Source: Dehalococcoidales bacterium (GTDB lineage: Bacteria; Chloroflexota; Dehalococcoidia; Dehalococcoidales; UBA5627). From it: a stretch of DNA of 64,000 nucleotides. Below, piece after piece: positions 1-9,222 of this stretch (positions within the stretch are counted from its first letter, which is position 1; every line of letters begins with the position of its first letter). The stretch is from NCBI GenBank assembly GCA_041656115.1, contig JBBAED010000003.1:1-64000 (forward strand). The letters run 5' to 3'. The notes beneath the pieces were generated by a model. The model was given only the letters and a program-made list of their open reading frames with translations, was not told the origin of the DNA and ran no database searches. A program made the position numbers and the translations under genes.

Positions 1-1
1 G

Positions 2-275
2 GCGAATGGATAGCAATCCTTGTTTACTCCCGTTCGTTGGACCCTTCGACAGGCTCAGGGCGAACGGGCTTTTTCCCTCATCCTGTTTCCTCATATTGTC
101 ATCCTGAACGCAGTGAAGGATCTAAGAGGTCGGGAAATACAGACTATGAGGCATCTTCAGAAGCAAAAAAGAGGCATCGTTCTCTTCCAAAATCCACTAC
201 CGAACGCTGCGCTATCCGCCAACCCCCAGATTCTTCGACAAGCTCAGAATGACAAATTATAAACGTCTTTGCGAG
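2..275. repeat. REP/MITE-like intergenic repeat, copy A
   Basis: First of two diverged direct copies of a ~270 bp block; the second lies about 448 bases further on. Shared landmarks in order are CCCTTCGACAGGCTCAGGG, then CATCCTGAACGCAGTGAAGG, then GATTCTTCGACAAGCTCAG and a closing GTCTTTGCGAG. Short reading frames cross it, but both copies are open in several frames and none has a ribosome-binding site, so I do not call a gene. Motifs of this kind are common non-coding repeats in several bacterial phyla, including Dehalococcoidia (from memory, not searched). Confidence 0.75.
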
Positions 276-452
276 GAACGAGCCGTTAGGCGAGTGATGT
301 GGCAATCTCCAATGAATTTAATCTATATGAGATTGCTTCGCTACGCTCGCAAAGACAAAGGTAAGTTGCGTTGTCTTTCTTGTTGGAAAAGGTCTCGCAA
401 AGACAAGGGGTTTTCCGGCCGTTCGTGGTGAGCTTGTCGAACCATAACGGCG
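276..452. repeat. Palindromic REP-like spacer between the two repeat copies
   Basis: The stretch contains an inverted pair, GCAATCTC at 302-309 and GAGATTGC at 329-336, followed by TTCGCTACGCTCGCAAAGAC at 337-356 and a second partial copy, TCTCGCAAAGACAAG, near 392-406. This is the usual build of a REP/BIME unit able to fold into a hairpin. No coding signal is seen. Confidence 0.6.
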
Positions 453-735
453 GTCGAATGGCAATCCTTATCTACTCCCGTTCGTGAGACCCTTCGACAG
501 GCTCAGGGCGAACGGGCTTTTTCCTCATCCCGTTTCCTCATTTTGTCATCCTGAACGCAGTGAAGGATCTAAGAGGATGGGAAATACAGGCTGTGAGGTA
601 TCTTCGGACGCAAAAAAGAGGTATCGTTCTACTCTAAAATCTATAACCGAACGGTGCACTATTCGCCAACCCCTAGATTCTTCGGCAAGCTCAGAATGAC
701 AATAACACTACCGTCTTTGCGAGAAGCGAGCTGGT
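453..735. repeat. REP/MITE-like intergenic repeat, copy B
   Basis: Second copy of the block at 2-275, in the same orientation and with scattered substitutions, for example TTCGGCAAGCTCAG where copy A has TTCGACAAGCTCAG. It ends about 60 bases before the 3' end of the minus-strand ABC permease gene. The whole 1-790 stretch holds nothing else that I can recognise. Confidence 0.75.
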
Positions 736-792
736 CGAACTGCAAATGTGACCGAATGCTTCTTCTTGGTCTTTAATTTACCCAAAAGGGCA

Positions 793-1593
793 TTAAACAG
801 ACAGGTCTCTTTTATTGAAAACAAGGAGGGCGGCTGCTAAAAGAATTATCGAGACACCAAGCAATATTCCTGCATGGCCTGCATTTAATCCGTGATTTAA
901 CGGGTCATTTCCGATGTAATAGTAAAACAGTGAAAACTTTTGATAGGGTTCGACAGAGGAAACGGCGCCCGCCAGCGCATTGGTAAAATACGATATGGCT
1001 GCAATCCCGCTGGCCGCTCCGATTGCCAGCCCCTTGTTTCCGCTGGCGCAGCCGACAGCAAGTGCCAGAGTTCCGAAGGTTAATCCCAGGAGCGCTGCAC
1101 TTATACAGCCTGCAAGGAGCTCAGCCCAACCGATTTTCATGCCCACAATAGCAGCACCGATTAGAAGACTCAGCCATAGAACTATGGCTAGGATAAATGT
1201 CTGCATCGCTATTGAAGCAAATTTAGAGATGACTATTTGCCAGCGATGGAGCGGGTAAGAGAGAAGGATATCGAGGGTGCCGCTTTCTTCTTCTCCGGCG
1301 ATTGCGCCGCTGCCACGTCCGATTGCAAATATCATAAAAAGCAGGGGAATTATCATAAAAAATAGCTCGGTATTCAGGAAACCTGCCGGTGAAGTAAAAT
1401 CGCTAAGCCCACCGGCAAACAGAGCAAGCAGTTCCGGCGGAATGGCTTCAATATACTGATTAATAGCGGAAGCCGATTCCGCTATAGTCGGGTAAAACGT
1501 CGCCATTAGAAATGCGGCGGCTGCCAGACCCAGTGCCCAGAACAGGAGAGAGTTGCGATGGTCTCTCAGTGTTTTAGCAAACAAGCTAATCAT
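793..1593 (-). CDS. ABC-2 type transporter permease
   Basis: Membrane partner of the ATPase encoded just upstream, forming an ABC-2 exporter in the cytoplasmic membrane; the substrate is unknown. The protein is about 266 residues with roughly six hydrophobic segments. A periplasm-facing loop follows the first one, and GEEESGTLDILLSYP is the cytoplasmic coupling motif typical of NatB/ABC2_membrane_2 permeases. An upstream ATG at 1614 is possible, but the start at 1593 has a GGGGAGAG ribosome-binding site and overlaps the ATPase stop by a few bases, indicating translational coupling. The gene ends next to the REP-like repeats. Family is clear; cargo (drug, lipid or peptide) cannot be told. Confidence 0.85.
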   Translation of the reverse strand: MISLFAKTLRDHRNSLLFWALGLAAAAFLMATFYPTIAESASAINQYIEAIPPELLALFAGGLSDFTSPAGFLNTELFFMIIPLLFMIFAIGRGSGAIAGEEESGTLDILLSYPLHRWQIVISKFASIAMQTFILAIVLWLSLLIGAAIVGMKIGWAELLAGCISAALLGLTFGTLALAVGCASGNKGLAIGAASGIAAISYFTNALAGAVSSVEPYQKFSLFYYYIGNDPLNHGLNAGHAGILLGVSIILLAAALLVFNKRDLSV

Positions 1594-2500
1594 TGCTTTT
1601 TTCACTCTCCCCATAATAGGTTAAAAAGACCTTTTCCAGATTCGGTTCGCGGCTTATGATATTTAAAACCCGGTGCCCGGAGGCTGACTTTACAAGCCCA
1701 TCCAGTTCGCCGATTACCGAACATTGAAGAATATTATTTTCGACTCTGATATTCTGCACACCGCTGATACCGGCAAATTCATCTGGGGAAACAGGCCGGT
1801 CGAAGTGTATCTCGATCTCGCGCAGCGCTCTGGCTTTTAACCGGTTCACGTCTTCAACGGTTGCCAGCTTGCCGTTTCTTATTATGCCTACCCTATCACA
1901 GATGCGTTCAGCTTCAGGCAGTATATGTGTAGAAATGAAAGCAGTTCCACCTTCTTTTTTTACCTCTGCTATTAGATGATAGAACTCCTGCTGTATTAGA
2001 GGGTCGAGACCGCTGGTAGGTTCATCAAGAATAATAAGCCTGGGGTGGTGTATTAAAGCCTGTATCAGTCCTATCTTTTGCTTGTTGCCTTGAGAAAGCG
2101 TACGGATGCGTACAGACAGGTCACACTTGAGCCGTTCACAAAGCTCTTTAACGTATTTCTGGTCAATGTTGCCGCGAATTTTTGCAGCAAAATCCAAGAA
2201 TTCATGACCGGTAAGATTTTCATACAGCTCAAGGTCGCCCGGTAGGTACCCTGTAGATTTTCTTATCTGAACACTTTCTTTGCTGATGTCATGCCCAAAG
2301 ATAGTAGCCTCACCCGTGTTTGGATGTATGAAATCAAGAAGAAGTCGGATAGTTGTGGTTTTACCGGCACCATTGGGACCGAGATATCCGAAAACTTCCC
2401 CTTCTTTCACTTCGAGGGTGATGTCCGAAATACCGCGTTTACGTCCGTAGCTTTTGGTTAGTTTATGAGTTCTAATAGCGATATTATTGTTTGTCATCAC
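1586..2500 (-). CDS. ABC transporter ATP-binding protein
   Basis: ATPase subunit of an ABC-2 exporter (CcmA/NatA-like family), 304 residues. Visible motifs are Walker A GPNGAGKTTT near residue 40, the signature LSQGNKQK near 140, Walker B LIILDEPTSGLDP near 160 and the H-loop STHIL near 195. The C-terminal ~80 residues form the accessory domain usual in exporters of this class. It is transcribed ahead of, and overlaps, the permease gene, so the two probably form one exporter. A self-resistance or multidrug role is possible but not shown by sequence. Confidence 0.9.
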   Translation of the reverse strand: MMTNNNIAIRTHKLTKSYGRKRGISDITLEVKEGEVFGYLGPNGAGKTTTIRLLLDFIHPNTGEATIFGHDISKESVQIRKSTGYLPGDLELYENLTGHEFLDFAAKIRGNIDQKYVKELCERLKCDLSVRIRTLSQGNKQKIGLIQALIHHPRLIILDEPTSGLDPLIQQEFYHLIAEVKKEGGTAFISTHILPEAERICDRVGIIRNGKLATVEDVNRLKARALREIEIHFDRPVSPDEFAGISGVQNIRVENNILQCSVIGELDGLVKSASGHRVLNIISREPNLEKVFLTYYGESEKSND

Positions 2501-2541
2501 ATTTCCAGTTTACCAGTGGCTATCAGGGTTGTCAATGGTAT

Positions 2542-4893
2542 TTACCTCAAATTAATTACCGTAACCCCATCCCCACCCTCGGTGGCGGGCACTGTTTCAA
2601 AATTCTTAACCAGCGGATGACATGACGCTAAGTCGCGTACCATTGAGCGCACAGTGCCGGTGCCGTAACCGTGGATAATCCTAACCCTTTTTAGATTGGA
2701 AACGGCCGCATCGCTTAAATAGTTATCCAAAAGCACTTCCACTTCATCGGCACGCTTACCGCGCAAATCCAACTCCGGTGATATTTGCTTTAAAGGAACT
2801 TGCACTTTTACCTCGAAAGTTTTGTCTTTAAATTCGCTTCCCGCTAGTTTTATAATGCTGTTTTTAGCGGTTTTAAAACTCATTGAGCCGGACGAAACTT
2901 CTACCTGCCCGGTTTTGTCGTTAATCGCGATAACGGTTGCTTTAACGCCGACTTCTTTAATTAAAACATTATCGCCGACATTAATTTCCGTATCTTCTTC
3001 CGGTAAAATTTCATCGCTTTCGGCCAAAATTCCTTCACTGATTTGCCGGCGTACGGATTGTGAAGCTTGGCGCGCTTTTCTAATGGTTTCTTCGGATTTT
3101 GCCCTGCGCAGTTCGGCGGTTACGGTTTTTAATTCCCTTTCAAGCCGCGCCACCTCTTCAATAATTGAATCGCGGGCGTTTTGTCTTAGCCGCTCTTTTT
3201 CTTCGTTGAATTTTTTTAGTTCGGTCGTTAGCTCTTTATTTTGCCGCGTAAAGATTTTCTTTTCATCTTCAAGTTCACGATTGAGGTTTTCTAAGCGTTG
3301 TTTTTCTTGCTGAATGTTGGTTAACAGTTCCTCAAGCTGCCGTGAGCCCTCTTGTAATGAATTTCTGGCGGTACTAATTACTTCTTTGGGTAATCCGAAA
3401 TGGGCGGCGGTGGCGATGGCATTCGATCCGCCTGGCGTCCCCAGGGTTAGTTTGTAAGTTGGGGTCATTGTTTCGGGATCAAAATCAAACGAAGCATTTT
3501 GCAATCCTTGCGTTATATGAGCAAAGACTTTTAAATCGGTGTAATGAGTGGTGATGACCGCCAGCGATTTGGAGGCAAGTATATGCAAAAGAATGGCTCT
3601 GCCGAGTGCCGATCCTTCGCCGGGGTCGGTGCTGGCTCCCAGTTCATCCAATAAAATCAAGTTAAATCCCTGTAATTTCCTTAAGATGCGGGCGATGTTA
3701 CTCATATGCCAACTGAAAGTCGATAGTGTCTGCGCAATGCTTTGTTCATCGCCGATATCGGCATAGATTCCGTTTAAGACGGGCAATCTGCTGGCGGGAC
3801 CTGCCGGAATCGGTAAACCCGCTTGTGTCATCATGCAAAGTAACCCGATTGTTTTTAGGGCAACGGTTTTCCCGCCGGTGTTGGGGCCGGTAATTGTTAA
3901 AATTGAAAAATCATTGCCGATTTCAAGACTAAGCGGCACGGCGCTATCACCCAGTAAGGGGTGGCGCGCGGAGTCTAATTTAATAACGGTGGGCGTTTTT
4001 TCATCGGGAAGAAAAACTTCGGGTTCGTTGGCTTTGAATCTGCGAGCAAAACGCGCCTTTGCCAAAGCTAAGTCTATTACTGCAACAGCTTCGATACTCT
4101 CGATAATATCTTCGCTTACACCGCCGACAAGCGCACTGATTTCGGTTAATATGCGTGCTATTTCCTGTTTTTCACGGATTTGTTCCTCTTTAAGGGCGTT
4201 GCCGAGTTCCAATGCCTGCAAAGGTTCGATAAATAAAGTGGCTCCCGAATTGGATACATCGTGAACAATCCCTTGGATGTCCTTGCGAAATTCGCTTTTT
4301 ACCGGTATCACATAACGGCCTTCACGCTCGGTAATCAATGCTTCCTGAATATAATGATTTTGGGTTCCGGTTGAAATTAACCCTTGCAAAGTATTGATTA
4401 GCGCTGTTTTTTTGGATTGTTGGTTACGGCGGATTGCGGTTAGTTCCGGTGAGGCATTGGGGAGGATTTCACCGTCGGGAGAAATTGCACGGTCAATCGC
4501 TTTTTCGATCGGAGCAAATTCACCGATAAGATTGGCATATTTTGTAAGCATTGGGTAATTATCGGAACTTGCCGTTATTAAATTACGCAATAACCGCATG
4601 GTTTGCAGGGCGTTACCGATTATTCTTAATGTTTTAGAGTCAATGATTTGGCCGCGAGAGGCGGCGACACTGTAATCACGAATATCTTCAACCCCGTCTG
4701 CTGATGCCCCTCCCTCTGTTTCAATTAAAATACGGGCTTCCTTTGTTTCGGTAAGCTTTGTTTGAATTTCGTCAATATTATCGGAAGGAGATAAATCCGT
4801 TGCCATTTTACGGCTGATTGAAAAAGAGCAATAGCCGGCAACAATTTCACGGATGCGTGGGAATTCCAAAAGTTCTTGGTCTTTGATATCCAT
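2542..4893 (-). CDS. mutS2: MutS2 family ATPase/endonuclease
   Basis: MutS2 protein, 783 residues, the usual length. It has the MutS core ATPase with Walker A TGPNTGGKT near residue 335 and the DELGASTDPGEG Walker B region near 415. A long charged coiled coil follows at about 510-620. A C-terminal Smr domain carries LDLRGKRADE and HGYGTGTVR. Family members suppress recombination by acting on branched DNA or, in Bacillus, split collided ribosomes; the Smr domain supplies nuclease activity in several species. It lacks the mismatch-binding N-terminal domain of MutS1. It stands alone on the minus strand. Confidence 0.95.
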   Translation of the reverse strand: MDIKDQELLEFPRIREIVAGYCSFSISRKMATDLSPSDNIDEIQTKLTETKEARILIETEGGASADGVEDIRDYSVAASRGQIIDSKTLRIIGNALQTMRLLRNLITASSDNYPMLTKYANLIGEFAPIEKAIDRAISPDGEILPNASPELTAIRRNQQSKKTALINTLQGLISTGTQNHYIQEALITEREGRYVIPVKSEFRKDIQGIVHDVSNSGATLFIEPLQALELGNALKEEQIREKQEIARILTEISALVGGVSEDIIESIEAVAVIDLALAKARFARRFKANEPEVFLPDEKTPTVIKLDSARHPLLGDSAVPLSLEIGNDFSILTITGPNTGGKTVALKTIGLLCMMTQAGLPIPAGPASRLPVLNGIYADIGDEQSIAQTLSTFSWHMSNIARILRKLQGFNLILLDELGASTDPGEGSALGRAILLHILASKSLAVITTHYTDLKVFAHITQGLQNASFDFDPETMTPTYKLTLGTPGGSNAIATAAHFGLPKEVISTARNSLQEGSRQLEELLTNIQQEKQRLENLNRELEDEKKIFTRQNKELTTELKKFNEEKERLRQNARDSIIEEVARLERELKTVTAELRRAKSEETIRKARQASQSVRRQISEGILAESDEILPEEDTEINVGDNVLIKEVGVKATVIAINDKTGQVEVSSGSMSFKTAKNSIIKLAGSEFKDKTFEVKVQVPLKQISPELDLRGKRADEVEVLLDNYLSDAAVSNLKRVRIIHGYGTGTVRSMVRDLASCHPLVKNFETVPATEGGDGVTVINLR

Positions 4894-5075
4894 CTTACCC
4901 TTGTATTATAGGGGTTTGGGGATAGGGTTGACAATAAATACCGTCACCGAACCGTTCGAAACAGTAATATTTTGCAATCAAATCCTGATAACGATTAGAA
5001 TTGAAAAAAACTGATTAAAAAACTATAATAATGGACATATGGGCAAAATAAATTTTGTTAGTGGGTTTAACGGTA

Positions 5076-5471
5076 ATGGGTAGACGACCTTTGCGCCGCA
5101 GGGTGGGTTTTGTTCCGTCGGTTAGCAGGTTTATTCCGGCAGGCAGGCAGCGCTCCATGGTTGAGGGAGTAAGACTTACCGTTGAGGATTTGGAGGCTAT
5201 TCGTTTAAAGGATATTGAAGAGTTGGAGCTTGAAGATTGTGCCCATGAAATGAATGTATCGCGCACCACTTTTTCGCGTATATTGGATTCGGCGCGCAAG
5301 AAAATCGCCGAGGCCATTCTGAACGGAAAAGAAATCATAATTGAGGGCGGTAATTTTGAAATAGCGCCAATCCGACGTTTTTCCTGCCCGCGGGGGGATA
5401 AATGGTATACAACCGGGGAAAACGTTACAGAGCAACTGCCTAAAAACTGTCCGATGCGCAATAAACAGTAA
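5076..5471 (+). CDS. DUF134 family putative DNA-binding regulator
   Basis: Protein of about 131 residues matching the DUF134 pattern: basic N-terminus (GRRPLRRRV), then LTVEDLEAIRLKD, then a helix-turn-helix of sigma-70 region 4 type (MNVSRTTFSRILDSARKKI), then IIEGGNFE. I chose the ATG at 5076 because family members begin at this basic segment; a TTG seven codons upstream is also open. The C-terminal tail carries two cysteines. It lies 77 bases upstream of the Mrp-type ATPase on the same strand, a neighbourhood I recall for this family, which suggests shared regulation. The target is unknown. Confidence 0.8.
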   Translation: MGRRPLRRRVGFVPSVSRFIPAGRQRSMVEGVRLTVEDLEAIRLKDIEELELEDCAHEMNVSRTTFSRILDSARKKIAEAILNGKEIIIEGGNFEIAPIRRFSCPRGDKWYTTGENVTEQLPKNCPMRNKQ

Positions 5472-5548
5472 AATATGACAAAAACCGTGAATAAACTGTA
5501 TTATATACAGAATGTTTTAAAAACTATAAAAATTTTGGAGGGTATTTA

Positions 5549-6577
5549 ATGGTAACCGAAGAACAGATAAGGCAAGAACTTAAAGATTTAGTAGTTCCCG
5601 GCCTTACAAGAACCGTCGGCAGTATGAATTTGATTTTGGATACCAAAATTGAAGAAAAGAAAGTCACTTTAACATTGGCCGCGGCAGGAATGGCGACACT
5701 GGTTCAGGGGGTTTTAAAGGCTAAGATTACTAAAATTATTAAAGGGTTTGATGAAGAAATCGAAGTTGAAGTTAATTACGAAAACATTAAACCCGGTGTA
5801 TTAAACAAAATTAAAAATGTTGTAGCCATCATGAGCGGTAAGGGCGGTGTAGGTAAATCCTTGGTTGCCGGTTTAACTGCCGTTTCGCTTAGAAGAATGG
5901 GTTATAATGTGGGTATCTTAGATGCCGATATTACCGGCCCCAGCGTTCCTAAAATGTTCGGGGTTACCGATAGGCCTATCGGAGATGAAACCGGCATTTT
6001 ACCTGTTTTATCTAAATCCGGTATCAGGGTAATGTCAATTAACCTTCTTTTACCGGTCGAAGATGATGCCGTTATTTGGCGCGGCCCGTTAATTGCCAGG
6101 GCGATTGAACAGTTTTGGCAGGACGTTCACTGGGGCGAGCTGGATTACCTTGTTATAGACCTTCCTCCGGGGACATCTGATGCCGCTTTAACCGTAATGC
6201 AGTCAATCCCCGTAACCGGTGCCGTTGTTGTTTACACCCCGCAAGATTTGGCGATGATGATTGTCAGAAAGGCTTTCAGCATGGCTAAGAATATGGATAA
6301 ACCCGTTTTGGGCGTTGTCGAAAATATGAGCTATATTTATATTCCCGAGTTAGATCAAAAAATGGAACTTTTCGGTGCCAGCCAGGCCGAAATGATGGTT
6401 AAAGCTGCCGGCGCTCCGCTTTTGGCGCAGATTCCGGTCGATCCGAATCTTGCCAAACTGGTTGACGAGGGCAGGGTTGAAGATTATGAAGCCGATTTTA
6501 TTATCCCGATGGGCGAGAATATCTTAAAATCAATCACCGAAAAAGTACCGGCCAAGAAAGCCGAAAAAGAAGACTAA
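5549..6577 (+). CDS. Mrp/ApbC/NBP35 family P-loop ATPase lacking cysteines
   Basis: 342-residue MinD-like ATPase with an N-terminal MIP18/DUF59-like domain (about 1-85). The deviant Walker A GKGGVGKS is at 97-104, and DADITGPSVPKMFG and DYLVIDLPPGTSDAAL are also present. Mrp proteins normally carry Fe-S clusters on scaffold proteins, using a C-terminal CxxC that bridges a dimer. Here the matching segment reads ENMSYIYIPELDQKMELFG, with no cysteine, and I find no cysteine anywhere in the protein. The family assignment is firm; a classical cluster-carrier role is doubtful. A good ribosome-binding site (GGAGGG) precedes the ATG. A strong terminator follows. Confidence 0.88.
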   Translation: MVTEEQIRQELKDLVVPGLTRTVGSMNLILDTKIEEKKVTLTLAAAGMATLVQGVLKAKITKIIKGFDEEIEVEVNYENIKPGVLNKIKNVVAIMSGKGGVGKSLVAGLTAVSLRRMGYNVGILDADITGPSVPKMFGVTDRPIGDETGILPVLSKSGIRVMSINLLLPVEDDAVIWRGPLIARAIEQFWQDVHWGELDYLVIDLPPGTSDAALTVMQSIPVTGAVVVYTPQDLAMMIVRKAFSMAKNMDKPVLGVVENMSYIYIPELDQKMELFGASQAEMMVKAAGAPLLAQIPVDPNLAKLVDEGRVEDYEADFIIPMGENILKSITEKVPAKKAEKED

Positions 6578-6601
6578 AATTAATTAAGTTTCCTTTAAAT
6601 G

Positions 6602-6638
6602 AAAGACCCCGAACCTGAATCGGTTCGGGGTCTTTTTT
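6602..6638. terminator. Bidirectional Rho-independent terminator
   Basis: The arms AAAGACCCCGAACC (6602-6615) and GGTTCGGGGTCTTT (6622-6635) form a 14 bp stem with a 6-base loop and T-runs on both strands. It separates the convergent Mrp-type gene and acs. Confidence 0.92.
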
Positions 6639-6665
6639 ACTATTTTGTAATTCAAAAAGGGGGTT

Positions 6666-9071
6666 CTAAACCCTTTCTTGGACCAATAATTCAACGACGC
6701 TCGGGTCTGCCAGTGTGGTGATATCACCCAAATTACTGACATCGCCGTTAGCGATTTTTACCAATATACGGCGCATAATCTTGCCGCTGCGTGTCTTGGG
6801 AAGCCCTTCCGCAAACTGGATTTTATCGGGGGTAGCAATCGGGCCGATTACTTTTCTAACGTGGGCTTTAAGTTCTTTCTCAACGGCTTTGTCTGCTTTT
6901 TCACCGTGTTTTAGAGTAACAAAGGCATATATCCCTTGACCCTTAACATCGTGCTTGATACCGACTACAGCCGCTTCGGCAACCTTGGGATGCGAAACAA
7001 AAGCGCTTTCAACTTCGGCGGTGCCGATACGATGCCCTGAAACATTTAAAACATCGTCAATGCGTCCCATAATCCAATAGTAACCGTCCTCATCTCTGCG
7101 CGCCCCGTCACCGGTAAAATACATATTCGGGAAGCGTTTAAAGTATGTATCAATAAACTTCGTATGGTCGCCGTAGATAGTGCGCATTATGCCCGGCCAT
7201 GGCTTTTTAATGCATAAATAGCCGCCCTCGTTGGTTTCGACTTCTTTCCCTTCGGCGTTAACTATTGTTAATTCCACGCCGGGGAAGGGGAGGGTTGCGG
7301 AACCGGGTTTGGTTGGTACGGCACCGGGGAGCGGGGTAATCAGATGCCCGCCGGTTTCGGTCTGCCACCATGTGTCGACAATCGGGCATTTTTCACGGCC
7401 GATAACACGATGATACCACATCCAAGCCTCAGGGTTAATCGGTTCACCGACGGTGCCTAAAAGCCTTAGGCTTGATAAATCATGTCTCTTGGGCCACTCT
7501 TCGCCTTCACGCATAAGCGCGCGGATTAAAGTAGGAGCGGTATAGAATGTGTTAATCTTAAACTTTTCGACAATTTGCCACATTCGGTCGGGTTTAGGAT
7601 AGGTGGGCGTACCCTCGTAAATAAAACTGGTTGCCCCGGTTGCCATCGGCCCGTAAACAACGTAGCTGTGGCCGGTTACCCATCCGATATCGGCAGTACA
7701 CCAGAAAACGTCTTCGTCTTTAACATCAAAAACCCATTTCATAGTCTGCATGGTATGCAGTAAATAGCCGCCTTGGGTATGTAACACCCCCTTGGGTTTA
7801 CCGGTGCTGCCGCTGGTATAAAGAATAAATAAGGGGTCTTCGGAATCCATTACGGTCGGCTCGCAAACCGACGAAATATCATCGGCTTCGATTTCTTCGT
7901 GCCACCAGCGGTCTCGGCCTTCATACATATTGATATGTAATCCCAAACGCTTTACGATAATTATATCTTTAACATCGGGACAATCTTTCATTGCCACATC
8001 CGCGGCGTCTTTACAGCGAACAATTTGCCCGTTGCGATGATAGCCGTCGGCGGTGATTACCAGTTTCGATTTGCAATCCAATATGCGGTCCCGAAGCGAC
8101 TCGCCGCTAAATCCGCTAAAGACGATGCTGTGAACCGCCCCGATGCGGGTACAGGCTAACATTGCAAATGCGGCTTCGGGAATCATCGGCATATAAATTG
8201 TGACCGAATCACCTTTTTTAACGCCCAATTTTTTGAGTACATTTGCAAATCGGCTTACTTCATAGTGTACTTCCTGGTAGGTAAAAGTCCGCACTTCGTC
8301 TTCGCCTTCGCCTTGCCAGATAATTGCTGCTTTATTTTTGCGCCAAGTATTTAAATGGCGGTCAAGGCAGTTGTAACTGATGTTCAATTTCCCGCCGGTA
8401 AAGAATTTAATATCAACCTTACCGGTAAAGGTATAATCGCTGACTTTATCCCATTTTTCAAACCAATCAATCTGTTCTGCCATTTGCCCCCAGAACCCTT
8501 CCATGTCCTTGGATGCCCAATTGTAGAGTGCTTTGTAGTGGGCTAACCCTGAAACGGCGGCTTTATCAACAAATCCCTGCGATGGAGGGAATACCCTTGT
8601 TTCTTCCATCATTGAGGTAATTTCTTGAGACTTTTCTTCGCCCTCTTTGGCAGTGTCGGCTTTGGGTTCTTCTTTAACCTTTTCAATGCCCATGGCGCTA
8701 TCGATTGTCTTACCCAGTTCTTTGTCGTTATAAGGGGCGACAACATAGTCGGAAGCCCCTTGTTTCATCCATTTGGCAATTGAATCCGCGGTCGGATTAT
8801 TGGATGTAATAATAAATTTAAAGTTTGCTTGCTCTTTAATAAACCCGGAAAGCGTATCAGTCCCAACAGCGTCGGCCGTTTCCTGGGGGAGTACGGCTAC
8901 GTCGAAGCACTTATCGGCGAGTGCCGAAGCCGCAGAGGCGCTGTCGACCGTAACGACGTGATAGTTCTTTTGAGTTAGGTAATTCACAATGGAATTGCAG
9001 AGACCTTTATCGTCTTCCACGACAAGTATCGAAGGGATTTCTTTCGGGGAAGCGGATTTGTCTTGAGACAT
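6666..9071 (-). CDS. acs: Acetyl-CoA synthetase with N-terminal pseudo-receiver domain
   Basis: 801 residues, about 150 more than normal Acs (AMP-forming; acetate + ATP + CoA to acetyl-CoA). Residues 14-128 form a CheY-like receiver: acidic E19-D20-D21 is kept, but the phospho-acceptor position is P62 (FDVAVLP) and the conserved lysine is A112 (VVAPY), so phosphotransfer looks lost. Acs proper starts near residue 165. It has YTSGSTGKPKG, DTWWQTETGG, YFTGDGARRDEDG and the C-terminal PKTRSGKIMRR, which holds the lysine acetylated in other Acs enzymes. An AGGAGG site precedes the ATG. The gene is monocistronic between a terminator and its own promoter. Confidence 0.95.
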   Translation of the reverse strand: MSQDKSASPKEIPSILVVEDDKGLCNSIVNYLTQKNYHVVTVDSASAASALADKCFDVAVLPQETADAVGTDTLSGFIKEQANFKFIITSNNPTADSIAKWMKQGASDYVVAPYNDKELGKTIDSAMGIEKVKEEPKADTAKEGEEKSQEITSMMEETRVFPPSQGFVDKAAVSGLAHYKALYNWASKDMEGFWGQMAEQIDWFEKWDKVSDYTFTGKVDIKFFTGGKLNISYNCLDRHLNTWRKNKAAIIWQGEGEDEVRTFTYQEVHYEVSRFANVLKKLGVKKGDSVTIYMPMIPEAAFAMLACTRIGAVHSIVFSGFSGESLRDRILDCKSKLVITADGYHRNGQIVRCKDAADVAMKDCPDVKDIIIVKRLGLHINMYEGRDRWWHEEIEADDISSVCEPTVMDSEDPLFILYTSGSTGKPKGVLHTQGGYLLHTMQTMKWVFDVKDEDVFWCTADIGWVTGHSYVVYGPMATGATSFIYEGTPTYPKPDRMWQIVEKFKINTFYTAPTLIRALMREGEEWPKRHDLSSLRLLGTVGEPINPEAWMWYHRVIGREKCPIVDTWWQTETGGHLITPLPGAVPTKPGSATLPFPGVELTIVNAEGKEVETNEGGYLCIKKPWPGIMRTIYGDHTKFIDTYFKRFPNMYFTGDGARRDEDGYYWIMGRIDDVLNVSGHRIGTAEVESAFVSHPKVAEAAVVGIKHDVKGQGIYAFVTLKHGEKADKAVEKELKAHVRKVIGPIATPDKIQFAEGLPKTRSGKIMRRILVKIANGDVSNLGDITTLADPSVVELLVQERV

Positions 9072-9136
9072 TTTTAACCTCCTGAAATGAAAATTCTGAA
9101 ATTTTTAAAATATTAGAATTTGGTAATACGTGAAAG

Positions 9137-9166
9137 ATGATATCAGTAAAAATGTGTACTTGTCAA
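9137..9166 (-). promoter_or_regulatory. Putative sigma-70 promoter of acs
   Basis: Read on the minus strand: TTGACA (complement of 9161-9166), an 18-base spacer, then TATCAT (complement of 9137-9142), about 65 bases upstream of the acs start codon. Consensus match only. Confidence 0.6.
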
Positions 9167-9222
9167 TACTTATTTATGTGTATAGGGGATATAGGCAGCA
9201 ATAATAATCAATGAAATGCTAT

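Noticed and set aside
37..699. Small proteins encoded in the repeat copies at 37-252 and 484-699
   Set aside because: The two translations resemble each other only because the DNA is duplicated; several frames are open, no ribosome-binding site is present, and the motifs are known intergenic repeats.
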